This document shows positions 1 through 9,169 of a DNA stretch of 64,000 nucleotides, in pieces (position 1 is the stretch's first letter; every line of letters begins with the position of its first letter). This DNA comes from Martelella alba. GTDB taxonomy: Bacteria > Pseudomonadota > Gammaproteobacteria > Enterobacterales > Enterobacteriaceae. The notes beneath the pieces are model-generated. The model had not been told where the DNA came from and did no database searches. It saw only the letters and a program-made list of their open reading frames with translations. Location of the stretch: assembly GCF_005217455.1 (NCBI RefSeq), contig NZ_SZPQ01000010.1, forward strand, positions 1 through 64,000. Direction: 5' to 3'. The translations under genes were made by a program, and so were the position numbers.

Positions 1-813
1 TCCATCGCCGACGATCCGGCGGGCAACTATATCCATTACGGGGTGCGCGAGTTCGGCATGACCGCCATCGCCAATGGTATTGCCCATCATGGCGGATTTG
101 TGCCTTATACCGCCACCTTCCTGATGTTCGTGGAATACGCCCGCAACGCCGTGCGCATGGCGGCGTTGATGAAAGCCCGGCAAATCATGGTTTATACCCA
201 TGATTCCATCGGCCTGGGAGAGGACGGACCGACCCACCAGCCGGTGGAACAGTTGGCCAGTTTGCGCCTGACGCCGAATATGGGCGTGTGGCGGCCTTGC
301 GATCAGGTGGAAACCGCAGTGGCCTGGCGTCAGGCCCTGGAGCGTCACGATGGCCCAACGGCGCTCATCCTTTCCCGCCAGAATCTGGCGCAGCAAGAGC
401 GCACGCCGCAGCAATTGGCGGATATTGCCCGCGGCGGTTATATCCTCAAAGACGCCGACGGCCAGCCGGAGCTGATAATTATCGCCACCGGCTCGGAGGT
501 AGAGCTGGCGGTGGCCGCCTGGGAAAAACTCGGCGCGCGGGGACGGCGGGTCCGGGTGGTGTCGCTGCCCTCCACCGACATATTCGACCAACAGGATGAG
601 GCCTACCGTGAGGCAGTGCTGCCGAAGTCGGTGACCGCGCGCTTGGCTATCGAAGCCGGGATAGCCGATTACTGGTACAAATATGTGGGACTGGACGGCG
701 CGGTGGTCGGTATGACCACTTTCGGCGAATCGGCGCCGGCCGAAACGCTGTTCAAAGAATTTGGCTTTACCGTCGAAAACGTACTGGACAAGGCTCTGGC
801 GCAGTTGTCCTGA
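1..813 (+). CDS. tktB: Transketolase, C-terminal part (5' end outside window)
   Basis: The frame is open from base 1 and gives about 270 residues of the transketolase C-terminal half. Transketolase moves two-carbon ketol units between sugar phosphates in the non-oxidative pentose phosphate pathway, using thiamine diphosphate. Visible family signatures include [11 protein letters not shown], the pyrimidine-domain segment [19 protein letters not shown] and the C-terminal domain with [10 protein letters not shown] and [10 protein letters not shown]. The stop is at 811-813. The product alone could be TktA or TktB; TktB is preferred because the following genes (nudK, acrD, yffB, dapE) are those that follow tktB in E. 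coli. Identification as transketolase is very sure, the paralogue letter moderately so. Confidence 0.93.
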   Translation, partial: SIADDPAGNYIHYGVREFGMTAIANGIAHHGGFVPYTATFLMFVEYARNAVRMAALMKARQIMVYTHDSIGLGEDGPTHQPVEQLASLRLTPNMGVWRPCDQVETAVAWRQALERHDGPTALILSRQNLAQQERTPQQLADIARGGYILKDADGQPELIIIATGSEVELAVAAWEKLGARGRRVRVVSLPSTDIFDQQDEAYREAVLPKSVTARLAIEAGIADYWYKYVGLDGAVVGMTTFGESAPAETLFKEFGFTVENVLDKALAQLS

Positions 814-862
814 CGTCCCTGGACTAATGGCGGACGCAGACTGAGGCGGTCCGCCGTTGGCC

Positions 863-1579
863 TTAAGCCACCTCTCCCTTTGGGGCGCGGGTCAGATGTT
901 CCGCCCACAGTTCGGCAACCCATTTCACCCCCTTGGCCGTAAAGCGTGCCTGGGCGAAAGCATGGCGGTTTTGGCTGGTGCCGGTGTGCATTTCGAAACG
1001 GCCGGCCTCCAAATGTTGTCTATGGGGAGTCAATGTGCCGGACAGCCGGTACATAATTTGTCGCTCAAGCAAGAACTGCCGAAAATCGGCTTCCTTGACC
1101 TTAAGCAGTTTGCAAACCTGGCGGAATCCCAGCGCCTGCTCAACCACCACATACCGATCGAAGAAATCCGCTTTGGGCGTAATGGCCGCCACGCGTTGCT
1201 CCAATTGCCGACGCCGTTCATATTCCCCCGCCCAGGCGCGGGCGGCCTCGGCCGGATTGGTGAAATCGGGCAGGTTAAGCCGCCGCTCACGCTCATGCCA
1301 ACGATCGAGCACCAAGGCGGTGAAAGAAGGGGAAAGGCGCGCCGTGACCAACAGAGAATCCCGTTTGTTCAATGGATATTCCCGGCGGATTTCACCGCCG
1401 TGCGGACACTCCACCGGGCGCAGCGGTTGCGACAGGCTGCGGCTGGTTTCCAGACTTTTAATCAGTCGCGCCACCTCGCTGTGGGACACGCCGACCAGCG
1501 TGGCCAGCTCACGACTGCTCATCGAAACGGACGGATGAAGGGGTTCAAATTTCTCAGCGGATATCATCATCGCATTCAC
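863..1579 (-). CDS. Orphan phage antirepressor-like protein (Rha/KilAC type)
   Basis: 238 residues. The first third carries a Rha-like helix-turn-helix region (SSRELATLVGVSHSEVARLI). The C-terminal part, from about residue 125, has the pattern of the KilAC/ANT DNA-binding domain found in phage antirepressors (FFDRYV...FRQFLLERQIMYR...FTAKGVKWVAELW). Such proteins normally relieve repression of phage lytic genes. No other phage gene (integrase, repressor, structural gene) is seen nearby, so this is an isolated remnant or a domesticated regulator between tktB and nudK. The start is uncertain: AAGGTGA lies only 3 nt before the first ATG, and the fourth or fifth codon (also ATG) has better spacing. 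Confidence 0.8.
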   Translation of the reverse strand: MNAMMISAEKFEPLHPSVSMSSRELATLVGVSHSEVARLIKSLETSRSLSQPLRPVECPHGGEIRREYPLNKRDSLLVTARLSPSFTALVLDRWHERERRLNLPDFTNPAEAARAWAGEYERRRQLEQRVAAITPKADFFDRYVVVEQALGFRQVCKLLKVKEADFRQFLLERQIMYRLSGTLTPHRQHLEAGRFEMHTGTSQNRHAFAQARFTAKGVKWVAELWAEHLTRAPKGEVA

Positions 1580-1693
1580 CTTGCCTGCAAAAAACCGGCG
1601 ACTTCCGGCACTGGTTAAATATACATCAATACTGTGTTTTTATCCAGCTATTTTGCACAACTTGTCACCGCTGCCCAACCCCGCGACATCCGC

Positions 1694-2272
1694 TTAAGGC
1701 TTCAGCCATCCCCGCAGTTGAGCGTGCTGTAATAGCATGATGGTTTTGCCGTCCTGGATACGGCCGTCGCCTACCATGGCCATGGCCTGTGGAAACGGTA
1801 ATTCCAGTACGGCGATATCCTCGTCGTCCACGCCGCCGCCGGCGCTTTTGCGAGCGCTGTCATCATAGGCGGCGGCGAAAAAATGGACTTTCTCCGTGAC
1901 CCCGCCCGGTGACATATAAGCGGAAAACAGCCTTTCCACCTCACCCACCTGATAGCCGGTTTCCTCTGCGGCCTCCCGGCGGATGCACGCTTCCGGCGAA
2001 TCGTCGTCAAGCAACCCGGCGCAAGTTTCCAGCAGCATGCCGTCAGGATTGCCATTGATATAGGAGGGCATACGGAATTGGCGAATCAAGACCAGGGTAT
2101 TTTTTTCAGAGTGATAGAGCAAAATCGTCGCGCCATCGCCCCGATCATACACCTCCCGCATCTGACGTACCGTTGAGCCGTCTTTGCGCGTCAGATCAAA
2201 AACCACTTTGCGCAGGACGAACCAATGATCGGACAATAACTTATTTTCAATGATCTTGACATTTAATGGCAT
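1694..2272 (-). CDS. nudK: GDP-mannose pyrophosphatase (Nudix hydrolase)
   Basis: 192 residues, close to the 191 of E. coli NudK. The enzyme hydrolyses GDP-mannose to GMP and mannose 1-phosphate in the cytoplasm. The Nudix box is intact ([23 protein letters not shown], summarised as G-x5-E-x7-REAxEETG) and is followed by MSPGGVTE, typical of the ADP-ribose/GDP-mannose branch. The start at 2272 was chosen because [17 protein letters not shown] aligns with the E. coli N-terminus and GAGGGCGCT precedes it; a longer in-frame start at 2314 lacks support. In E. coli the gene also lies just after tktB. Confidence 0.93.
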   Translation of the reverse strand: MPLNVKIIENKLLSDHWFVLRKVVFDLTRKDGSTVRQMREVYDRGDGATILLYHSEKNTLVLIRQFRMPSYINGNPDGMLLETCAGLLDDDSPEACIRREAAEETGYQVGEVERLFSAYMSPGGVTEKVHFFAAAYDDSARKSAGGGVDDEDIAVLELPFPQAMAMVGDGRIQDGKTIMLLQHAQLRGWLKP

Positions 2273-2784
2273 AGCGCCCTCTATAATCCGACTGAGATAA
2301 GGGACCTGTCCCATTAGTGTTGTTTTCCTGCGCCAATTCTGTACCGGATACAGACCGGCCGCAGGAAAATAGCTGTCGGGACAGGCCCCAAAATGTGATC
2401 CTGATCATAACGCAAACAGCGCGGAAAACGGGAGGGATCGGCGGCGAAAAAGTGTATATACCCTAAACATGGCATGTTGCAGCGCGCCGGCCAGTGCGCG
2501 AAGCGCCTGCGATCAGGTCAACGTGAATATGAAGGGGAGGAACGCTTGCCCACTTAGAGGCAACGCGCGGCATGGCAAGTCTCACGGGGCGTAATTAGGG
2601 TTCGGGGAAAGGGAGCGCGGCGTCGAAAGTGATGAAGAATAACTCCATCGGATCACTTTTTTTACACTATCTCCTTTTTTTCTCCACGTTTTCAATCATT
2701 CGAACGCGTAAAGTACTACGGCGATGACGCCTCGCTTCTCATCGCTTCACAATAACAGGCCTGCCGCCTTGAGGTTTCGATTGA
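2273..2784. other. Intergenic region upstream of nudK and acrD
   Basis: This 512-bp stretch separates the divergent nudK and acrD. No credible reading frame is seen, and the aegA and narQ genes that precede acrD in E. coli are absent. Around 2457-2600 there are fragments (TATACCCTAAAC, TGTTGCAG, GTTGCCTC-like parts) that weakly resemble the interspersed repeat found elsewhere in the window, too diverged to call firmly. The last 150 bp are AT-rich with T tracts and should hold the acrD promoter; GAGG nine bases before the acrD ATG is the ribosome binding site. Confidence 0.5.
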
Positions 2785-5700
2785 ATGGCTAATTTTTTTA
2801 TTGATCGCCCCATATTCGCTTGGGTTTTGGCAATCATCGTCTGTTTAACCGGTACGTTATCCATTTTTACGCTGCCAATCGAGCAATACCCCAAATTAAC
2901 GCCGCCCACTATCCGTATTACGTCTAAATACCCCGGCGCTTCGGCCCAGACGGTGGAAAATACCGTCACGCAGATTATCGAACAGAACATGACCGGTCTG
3001 GACGGCTTGCTGTATATGTCCTCACAAAGCCAGAATACCGGTCAGGCCACCACCACCCTGACTTTCGTCGCGGGAACCAATCCCAATGAAGCGATGCAGG
3101 AAGTACAGAACCAGCTTCAGGTGGCGATGCATCGTCTACCGCAGGAGGTGCAGACCCAGGGCGTCACCGTGACCAAAACCGGGGATAGCAATTTGATGAT
3201 GGTGGCGTTTGTCTCCACTGACGGTTCCATGGACCGGGGCGATATCGCCGACTATATGGTCAGCCATTTACAAGAGCCCCTAAGCCGTGTGGACGGCGTC
3301 GGTGAGGTGGATGCTTACGGCGCCCAGTATTCGATGCGCATATGGCTCGATCCGAACAAACTAAACAGCTATCAGATGACCACCGAAGACGTCGTGTCGG
3401 CTATTGAGGCGCAAAACAGCCAGGTGGCGGTGGGACAGTTGGGCGGGACGCCGGCGGTCGCCGGCCAGGCCCTCAACGCCACTATCAATGCCCAATCGCA
3501 ACTTAAGACGCCGGCCCAGTTTCGCGCCATTACCCTGCGCGTCAACAGCGACGGATCCGTGGTCACCCTTGGCCAGGTGGCCCGGGTTGAGCTGGGGTCG
3601 GAAAACTACGATTATCTTAGCACCTACAACGGCATGAACGCCGCCGGGATGGGGATTAAACTGGCTTCTGGCGCCAACGAACTGCAAACCAACGAAAACG
3701 TGAAGAAACGGCTGGCCGAGTTGGCGCCCTATTTCCCCCATGGTTTGGAGGCAAAGGTCGCTTATGAAACAGCGCCGTTCGTCACCGCGTCCATTGAGGA
3801 TGTGGTGAAAACGCTACTGGAAGCCATCGTCCTGGTCTTTCTGGTTATGTATCTTTTTTTACAGAATTTCCGCGCTACCCTTATTCCCACCATAGCCGTA
3901 CCGGTCGTATTGATGGGAACGTTCGCCATCCTGGCCGCTTGCGGCTTTACCATCAACACCCTGAGCATGTTCGCCATGGTATTGGCCATTGGGCTTTTGG
4001 TGGACGACGCCATCGTGGTGGTGGAAAACGTAGAGCGGGTGATGAGCGAAGAACGGCTATCGCCCCGCGAAGCCACCCGAAAGTCCATGGGACAAATCCA
4101 GGGCGCCCTGGTGGGCATCGCGCTGGTGCTGTCGGCGGTTTTCGTGCCCATGGCCTTTTTCGGCGGCACCACCGGCGCCATCTATCGCCAGTTTTCCATC
4201 ACCATCGTTTCAGCCATGGTGCTTTCGGTGCTGGTGGCGCTGATATTCACGCCGGCCTTGTGCGCCACCATTCTCAAACCGGTCAACGGAAACCACCATG
4301 AGAAAAAAGGCTTTTTCGGCTGGTTCAACCGCGGATTCGATCGCGGCGCCAAATGCTACCAGCAGGGAGTGACCCGCGTTTTGCACCGCAGCGCCCGCTG
4401 GCTGGCCCTGTATGGCCTGTTGCTCGGCGGCATGGTCTTTCTCTTTATGCATCTGCCCACGTCTTTCTTGCCCAACGAGGACCGCGGGGTGCTAATGGCC
4501 CAGGTACAATTGCCGCCCACCTCCACCCAGCAGCAAACAGCGGCGATGGTCGCCCGGGTTGAACACTATTTCCTGACTAAGGAAAAAGACAATGTCGTGT
4601 CGGTGTTTTCCACCATTGGCGCCGGCCCGGGAGGTAATGGGCAAAATGTCGCGCGCATGTTTATCCGGTTGCAGCCCTGGGATGAACGTACTGGCGCGGG
4701 TCGGTCGGCGAACGCCATTATCGAGCGCGCCACCAAAGTTTTTAATGGCAACCAGTTCAACGGCGCGCGCGTGCTGGCCAATAACCCGCCGCCCATATCC
4801 GGTCTGGGCAACGCCGCCGGTTTCGATATGGAGTTGGAAGACCACGCCGGGCTGGGACATGACAAACTGATGCAGGCACGAGACGAGCTACTGGCCAAAG
4901 CGGACGCGTCGCCGCTATTGACGCGGGTCCGACACAATGGTCTGGACGATAGCCCGCAGTTGCAGATTGATATCGACCAGCGCAAGGCCCAGACCTTGGG
5001 CGTGTCCGTCGCTGATATCAACGATACGCTGCAAACCGCCTGGGGCTCTACTTACGTTAACGATTTCATCGATCGGGGCCGTATCAAGCGGGTCTACGTG
5101 CAGGCCGACGCCCAATATCGCATGCTGCCGGACGATGTGTACCGCTGGTATGTCCGCAACAGCAGCGGCACTATGGTGCCCTTCTCGGCGTTCGCCACGT
5201 CCCATTGGCAATACGGCTCGCCCCGACTGGAGCGATATAACGGTATTTCTTCGGTGGAAATTCTTGGCGAAGCGGCGCCCGGCGTCAGTAACGGCACCGC
5301 CATGGATTTGATGGAAAAACTGGTTGGCGAACTTCCCACCGGTTTTGGGCTGGAATGGACGGCGATGTCGTATCAGGAACGGTTATCCGGTTCGCAGGCG
5401 CCGGCCTTGTATGCCATCTCGCTGCTGGTGGTGTTCCTGAGCCTGGCGGCGCTGTATGAAAGCTGGTCGATACCTTTCTCGGTGATGCTGGTGGTGCCGC
5501 TGGGGGTCATCGGCGCGCTATTGTCCACCTGGCTGCGCGGGCTGGAAAACGATGTGTATTTTCAGGTGGGTCTACTCACTGTTATCGGTCTGTCGGCGAA
5601 AAACGCCATATTGATTGTGGAATTCGCCAATGAGCTGAATCTGCGCGGCCAAGGTCTGATAGAGGCGACATTGCATGCCGCGCGTATGCGGCTGAGGCCC

Positions 5701-5949
5701 ATTCTGATGACCTCGCTGGCATTCATCTTCGGCGTGTTGCCCATGGCGCTCAGCACCGGCGCCGGTTCTGCAAGCCAGCATGCGGTGGGCACCGGCGTGA
5801 TCGGCGGCATGCTGTCGGCCACAATACTCGCTATTCTGTTTATTCCGCTGTTTTTCGTGCTGGTCCGCCGCCGCTTCCCATCGCAGCGCCATCCCGATTC
5901 GAACATCAGCATCCTGCCGGAGGGGAATGATCGGCCGCCGCAGGTCTGA
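2785..5949 (+). CDS. acrD: RND multidrug/aminoglycoside efflux pump AcrD
   Basis: 1,054 residues of an inner-membrane resistance-nodulation-division transporter; E. coli AcrD has 1,037. Such pumps work with a periplasmic adaptor (AcrA) and TolC, driven by protons. The N-terminus [17 protein letters not shown] is the first membrane helix. The paired aspartates of the proton relay are seen in helix 4 ([12 protein letters not shown]), and the second half repeats the fold with [14 protein letters not shown]. The HAE1-type porter loops between helices 1-2 and 7-8 are full length. AcrD rather than AcrB is favoured by position before ypfM, yffB and dapE, and no acrA partner gene accompanies it, as in E. 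coli. A GAGG ribosome binding site precedes the ATG. Confidence 0.93.
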   Translation: MANFFIDRPIFAWVLAIIVCLTGTLSIFTLPIEQYPKLTPPTIRITSKYPGASAQTVENTVTQIIEQNMTGLDGLLYMSSQSQNTGQATTTLTFVAGTNPNEAMQEVQNQLQVAMHRLPQEVQTQGVTVTKTGDSNLMMVAFVSTDGSMDRGDIADYMVSHLQEPLSRVDGVGEVDAYGAQYSMRIWLDPNKLNSYQMTTEDVVSAIEAQNSQVAVGQLGGTPAVAGQALNATINAQSQLKTPAQFRAITLRVNSDGSVVTLGQVARVELGSENYDYLSTYNGMNAAGMGIKLASGANELQTNENVKKRLAELAPYFPHGLEAKVAYETAPFVTASIEDVVKTLLEAIVLVFLVMYLFLQNFRATLIPTIAVPVVLMGTFAILAACGFTINTLSMFAMVLAIGLLVDDAIVVVENVERVMSEERLSPREATRKSMGQIQGALVGIALVLSAVFVPMAFFGGTTGAIYRQFSITIVSAMVLSVLVALIFTPALCATILKPVNGNHHEKKGFFGWFNRGFDRGAKCYQQGVTRVLHRSARWLALYGLLLGGMVFLFMHLPTSFLPNEDRGVLMAQVQLPPTSTQQQTAAMVARVEHYFLTKEKDNVVSVFSTIGAGPGGNGQNVARMFIRLQPWDERTGAGRSANAIIERATKVFNGNQFNGARVLANNPPPISGLGNAAGFDMELEDHAGLGHDKLMQARDELLAKADASPLLTRVRHNGLDDSPQLQIDIDQRKAQTLGVSVADINDTLQTAWGSTYVNDFIDRGRIKRVYVQADAQYRMLPDDVYRWYVRNSSGTMVPFSAFATSHWQYGSPRLERYNGISSVEILGEAAPGVSNGTAMDLMEKLVGELPTGFGLEWTAMSYQERLSGSQAPALYAISLLVVFLSLAALYESWSIPFSVMLVVPLGVIGALLSTWLRGLENDVYFQVGLLTVIGLSAKNAILIVEFANELNLRGQGLIEATLHAARMRLRPILMTSLAFIFGVLPMALSTGAGSASQHAVGTGVIGGMLSATILAILFIPLFFVLVRRRFPSQRHPDSNISILPEGNDRPPQV

Positions 5950-6043
5950 GCCCCCGCGCTGGCTTGCCCCGGCAAACACGCCGGTTGCACGCCTGATGAC
6001 GGCCCCACGGCCCTGGCCAACCTCCGTCGATGCCTAAAAACAA

Positions 6044-6067
6044 AGGCCGCCCATTTAAGGGCGGCCT
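6044..6067. terminator. Likely bidirectional terminator between acrD and ypfM
   Basis: A perfect stem AGGCCGCCC / GGGCGGCCT with a six-base ATTTAA loop lies 95 bp after acrD. On the minus strand it is followed by TTTGTTTTT, a good U-rich tail for transcripts coming from ypfM; on the plus strand the tail CATCATTATT is weaker. Confidence 0.75.
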
Positions 6068-6198
6068 CATCATTATTAAGAGATGTTTGCAAGACGAATA
6101 TAATCCGTCATGATTCACGTTGTCTCTTTATCGGCGGCGCGCGCAATCACCTCGTCCACGATGGGCATAGAACACACTCGGTTTTCGGGACCAACCCA

Positions 6199-6236
6199 CT
6201 TACCGCCGCGATGCAACTTAAATTATCCAAGTCAAG
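6199..6236 (-). repeat. Half copy of the ERIC-like interspersed repeat
   Basis: The bases CTTACCGCCGCGATGCAACT followed by TAAATTATCC match one end (reverse orientation) of the repeat family present at 25.2, 48.8 and 49.1 kb, where the same part reads CTTGCCGCCGCGACGCAACT then TGAATTATTT. Only this half is recognisable; the other end is missing or too diverged. Confidence 0.6.
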
Positions 6237-6268
6237 AATATAATCGAAACCCTGCTATCGACGAATGC

Positions 6269-6328
6269 TTACTTGCGCAACATTGCTTCAATAAAATCTT
6301 TCCAGTGACCCACTTCTGTATCTATCAT
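6269..6328 (-). CDS. ypfM: 19-residue protein YpfM
   Basis: The minus strand encodes MIDTEVGHWKDFIEAMLRK, one residue short of the shortest ORFs normally listed. From memory, E. coli YpfM reads MIERELGNWKDFIEVMLRK, so 14 of 19 residues agree, including the core WKDFIE. AGAGGCAGGT immediately upstream supplies a strong ribosome binding site. The position, downstream of acrD and before yffB, is the same as in E. coli. The function of YpfM is unknown; the amphipathic helix-like sequence suggests a partner-binding peptide, but that is a guess. Confidence 0.9.
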   Translation of the reverse strand: MIDTEVGHWKDFIEAMLRK

Positions 6329-6771
6329 ACCTGCCTCTCTGTCATTGCGCGCATATTATACAAATGTCCTCAGAAAATAACAGAGGCGACCAAGAAATTT
6401 TTTGGCTAATTTTTAGCTGACTCAGGGGAACTAGAAACTTCTAATCGATTGGCAAATGGGCCTTTATTTATATCAGCCGGATTATAAGGCTCAAATAACC
6501 ATGTATAAATTATGGTTATAATTCCGCACAGGGAGGTTTTTTGCCGAATCACTTCTATTATCGGCTGGCCGCGTTCAGTTCGGCAGTGGTTCGCTAATCC
6601 GGCCCGGTCTGGATTCACAACGGATTTTCACGCATTATGGGGCGACACGGACTGCGCTAAGAAACCGGGGCATTCAGCGCGCGGGAATGACGAGGACCGC
6701 CCAGGTTCAACATAGCCAGTGATATTATCCTAACGGGATAGGCTCGGCTTTTCGTATTGAGGTAGCGTTAG
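6329..6771. other. Non-coding stretch between ypfM and yffB
   Basis: 443 bp with no reading frame I can support; a 70-codon frame on the minus strand has no recognisable features. The first half is AT-rich and should contain the ypfM promoter. AGGTAGCG just before 6772, within GAGGTAGCGTTAG, is the ribosome binding site of yffB. Confidence 0.5.
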
Positions 6772-7149
6772 ATGCATGACCAGGAAGCTTCATTAACACT
6801 CTATGGCATTAAGAATTGCGATACCATAAAAAAAGCCCGTCGCTGGCTTGATGATCGCCAGTTGGCCTATCGTTTCCATGATTACCGCGTCGACGGCGTC
6901 GACGCGGGCCTGTTGCGCCGGTTTATGGCGCAAGCCGGCTGGCAGACGCTGCTTAATACCCGGGGCGTTACCTGGCGCCGGCTTGATGAGCAGCGGCGGG
7001 CGCAAGTCAATGATGTCGAGAGCGCGTTGCAATTGATGCTCGAACAGCCGGCCGTCATCAAGCGTCCGGTATTGCTGCGCGATGACGGCGAACTCCGGGT
7101 AGGCTTCGATCCGGAGCAATACCGGTCATTCACCGTGCAGGAGGTTTGA
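6772..7149 (+). CDS. yffB: ArsC/Spx-family protein YffB
   Basis: 125 residues; E. coli YffB has 118. It belongs to the arsenate reductase-like thioredoxin-fold family. The active-site region reads [16 protein letters not shown], with a single Cys in the CxxT-type position and the following basic helix; the middle FHDYRVDG and IKRP motifs are also as in E. coli. The true substrate is unknown (a glutathione-dependent thiol reductase has been proposed for the family). Its stop lies one base before the dapE ATG, so the two are co-transcribed, the arrangement seen in E. coli. Confidence 0.92.
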   Translation: MHDQEASLTLYGIKNCDTIKKARRWLDDRQLAYRFHDYRVDGVDAGLLRRFMAQAGWQTLLNTRGVTWRRLDEQRRAQVNDVESALQLMLEQPAVIKRPVLLRDDGELRVGFDPEQYRSFTVQEV

Positions 7150-7150
7150 T

Positions 7151-8278
7151 ATGTCCTGTCCCGTGCTGGAGTTGACCCAACAATTGATAAAACGCCCCTC
7201 GCTCAGCCCGGACGATGCGGGCTGTCAAGCGTTGCTCACCGCCCGACTGGAGGCCGCCGGCTTTACCGTCGAACCCATGCCCTTCGGAGATACCCTGAAT
7301 TTTTGGGCCTGGCGCGGCCGTGGCCGCACCTTGGCCTTCGCCGGCCATACCGATGTCGTTCCCGGCGGCGACGCCGAACATTGGCGAAACCCGCCGTTCG
7401 AACCGACGCTGCGCGATGGCATGCTATACGGCCGCGGCGCGGCCGATATGAAAGGTTCGCTGGCCGCCATGGTGGTGGCGGCCGAACGGTTCGTCGCCCG
7501 TTATCCCAATCATGGGGGACGGTTGGCCTTTCTCATTACTTCCGACGAAGAGAGCGCCGCCGTCAATGGTACGGTGAAGGTGGTCGATGCGTTGCTGGCG
7601 CGCCGCGAACGTCTGGATTATTGTCTGGTGGGGGAACCCTCCAGCCAAACCCATGTGGGCGATATCGTTAAGAACGGCCGGCGCGGGTCCCTGACCGCCA
7701 CGCTCACCGTTCAGGGCACCCAGGGGCATGTGGCCTATCCGCATCTGGCGGATAATCCGGTACACCACGCCTTGCCGGCGCTGGCGGAGCTGGCGTCCCG
7801 TGTCTGGGATAACGGCAATGCTTTTTTCCCCCCCACCACAATGCAAATTGCCAATATACAAGCCGGTACCGGCAGCAATAATGTCATCCCCGGTGAATTG
7901 ACCGTACAGTTCAATTTCCGTTTCAGCACCGAGCTCACCGAACAGGCCATTCGCGATGAAGTGGAAGCCCTGCTGCAACGCCACGGCTTGCGCTATCACA
8001 TCGACTGGTGGCTTTCCGGCCAGCCTTTTCTTACCGCGCGCGGCGAACTGGTGGAGGCGGTGATTGACGCGGTGGAACATTACCAGGAATTCATTCCTTC
8101 GCTGGAAACCAGCGGCGGCACCTCGGATGGCCGTTTCATCGCCAAACTGGGCGCGCAGGTCGTTGAACTGGGCCCGGTGAACGCCACCATTCACAAAATC
8201 GACGAATGCGTCAGCGCCGCCGACCTGCAATTACTCAGCCGGATGTATCAGCGTGTTATGGAGCACTTGATCGCATGA
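7151..8278 (+). CDS. dapE: Succinyl-diaminopimelate desuccinylase
   Basis: 375 residues, identical to the E. coli length. DapE hydrolyses N-succinyl-LL-2,6-diaminopimelate to LL-diaminopimelate and succinate, in the lysine and peptidoglycan precursor pathway. The M20 metallopeptidase motifs are present: FAGHTDVVP with the first zinc ligand, [17 protein letters not shown] with the catalytic glutamates, VGEPSS, and the C-terminal [11 protein letters not shown] and [15 protein letters not shown] precedes the ATG. The stop overlaps the start of the next gene (ATGA-type overlap), which points to an operon with yffB, the M15 peptidase and ypfN. Confidence 0.96.
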   Translation: MSCPVLELTQQLIKRPSLSPDDAGCQALLTARLEAAGFTVEPMPFGDTLNFWAWRGRGRTLAFAGHTDVVPGGDAEHWRNPPFEPTLRDGMLYGRGAADMKGSLAAMVVAAERFVARYPNHGGRLAFLITSDEESAAVNGTVKVVDALLARRERLDYCLVGEPSSQTHVGDIVKNGRRGSLTATLTVQGTQGHVAYPHLADNPVHHALPALAELASRVWDNGNAFFPPTTMQIANIQAGTGSNNVIPGELTVQFNFRFSTELTEQAIRDEVEALLQRHGLRYHIDWWLSGQPFLTARGELVEAVIDAVEHYQEFIPSLETSGGTSDGRFIAKLGAQVVELGPVNATIHKIDECVSAADLQLLSRMYQRVMEHLIA

Positions 8279-8949
8279 TGGATTCGGCTGTTTTAACCGG
8301 GCGCACCGATCGGCATCTGATCGCGCTGGCCGACGGACACCGCTTGCAACCACAGGCCGCCGCCGCTTTCGACGGTCTGCGGCAAGCCGCCGGCCAGCAA
8401 GGGTTTAATCTTCGCCCCGCCAGCAGCTTTCGTGACTTCGATCGGCAATTGGCCATCTGGAATGGCAAATTTCACGGCCAGCGGCCATTATTGGATAAGC
8501 GCAGTCGACCGCTGGATGTGCGGGAAATGACGACGGCGGCGCGCTGCGAGGCCATACTGTACTGGTCGGCGCTGCCCGGCGCCAGCCGCCATCACTGGGG
8601 CTGCGATCTGGATGTTTATGATCCGGATCGGCTGCCCGCCGGCGTCGCGCTGCGTTTAGAGCCACAGGAGTATCTGGACGGAGGGTATTTTGCCGAGCTC
8701 ACTCAGTGGCTGACCGCGCATATGGGCGAATATGGCTTTTACCGACCCTACGCCCATGATCGCGGCGGTGTCGCCATTGAGCCTTGGCATCTAAGCTATC
8801 GCCCGCTGGCCGTTTTGGCGGAGGAGCAACTGACGCCGGGTAAAGTATTGGCATCATGGCGCGATCGCGATGTGGCCGGTTCGGACTGGCTGGCGCCCCG
8901 GTTGCCGGCGATTTTCCGCCGTTATGTGGTCAATGTGGATAAGGAGTAA
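8275..8949 (+). CDS. M15-family D,D-carboxypeptidase-like protein
   Basis: 224 residues counted from the ATG that overlaps the dapE stop. The protein has the zinc-site pattern of M15 peptidases (VanY/D-alanyl-D-alanine carboxypeptidase type): [13 protein letters not shown], then EPWHLSY near the C-terminus. Substrates of the family are peptidoglycan stem peptides, but there is no clear signal peptide or membrane anchor at this start, so the site of action is uncertain. The gene sits tightly between dapE and ypfN; E. coli has other genes here, while several other Enterobacterales carry an M15 gene at this spot (from general knowledge). Confidence 0.82.
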   Translation: MMDSAVLTGRTDRHLIALADGHRLQPQAAAAFDGLRQAAGQQGFNLRPASSFRDFDRQLAIWNGKFHGQRPLLDKRSRPLDVREMTTAARCEAILYWSALPGASRHHWGCDLDVYDPDRLPAGVALRLEPQEYLDGGYFAELTQWLTAHMGEYGFYRPYAHDRGGVAIEPWHLSYRPLAVLAEEQLTPGKVLASWRDRDVAGSDWLAPRLPAIFRRYVVNVDKE

Positions 8950-8953
8950 CATC

Positions 8954-9139
8954 ATGGCATGGCTTGCCCATTACTGGTGGCTGATACTGCTCGTGCTGGC
9001 TGGCATGATTATTTCCGGCATCAAAGAGTTACGCCGGGTGGATGTTAAGCGTTATCTCAACGATCGGCCGGAGCTGCCGCCGCATCGGGACAATAACGCC
9101 AAATGGGACGAAGAGGACGACTGGCCGAAGAAAAAATAG
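8954..9139 (+). CDS. ypfN: Small membrane protein YpfN (UPF0370)
   Basis: 61 residues. One N-terminal membrane helix ([20 protein letters not shown]) is followed by a charged cytoplasmic tail with [36 protein letters not shown]. The tail is nearly the same as in E. coli YpfN (66 residues). AAGGAG six bases before ATG 8954 sets the start. Function is unknown. It follows the M15 peptidase by 4 bp and ends the dapE operon. Confidence 0.93.
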   Translation: MAWLAHYWWLILLVLAGMIISGIKELRRVDVKRYLNDRPELPPHRDNNAKWDEEDDWPKKK

Positions 9140-9146
9140 CCTTAAC

Positions 9147-9169
9147 GGGGTCTGAGGTGAGTAGACCCC
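9147..9169. terminator. Stem-loop between convergent ypfN and tmcA
   Basis: GGGGTCT and AGACCCC form a perfect 7-bp stem with a 9-base loop, located exactly between the two convergent stop codons. There is no clear U-tract in either direction, so termination is inferred from position and stem strength. Confidence 0.4.

Noticed and set aside
857-1618. 253-codon plus-strand frame
   Set aside because: Lies opposite the antirepressor gene, whose domains are recognisable; the plus-strand product is not.
6110-6618. Small frames of 99 and 70 codons between acrD and yffB
   Set aside because: No ribosome binding site of quality and no recognisable sequence; the real gene here is the 19-codon ypfM.
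7424-8230. 268-codon minus-strand frame
   Set aside because: Antisense to dapE; shadow composition.
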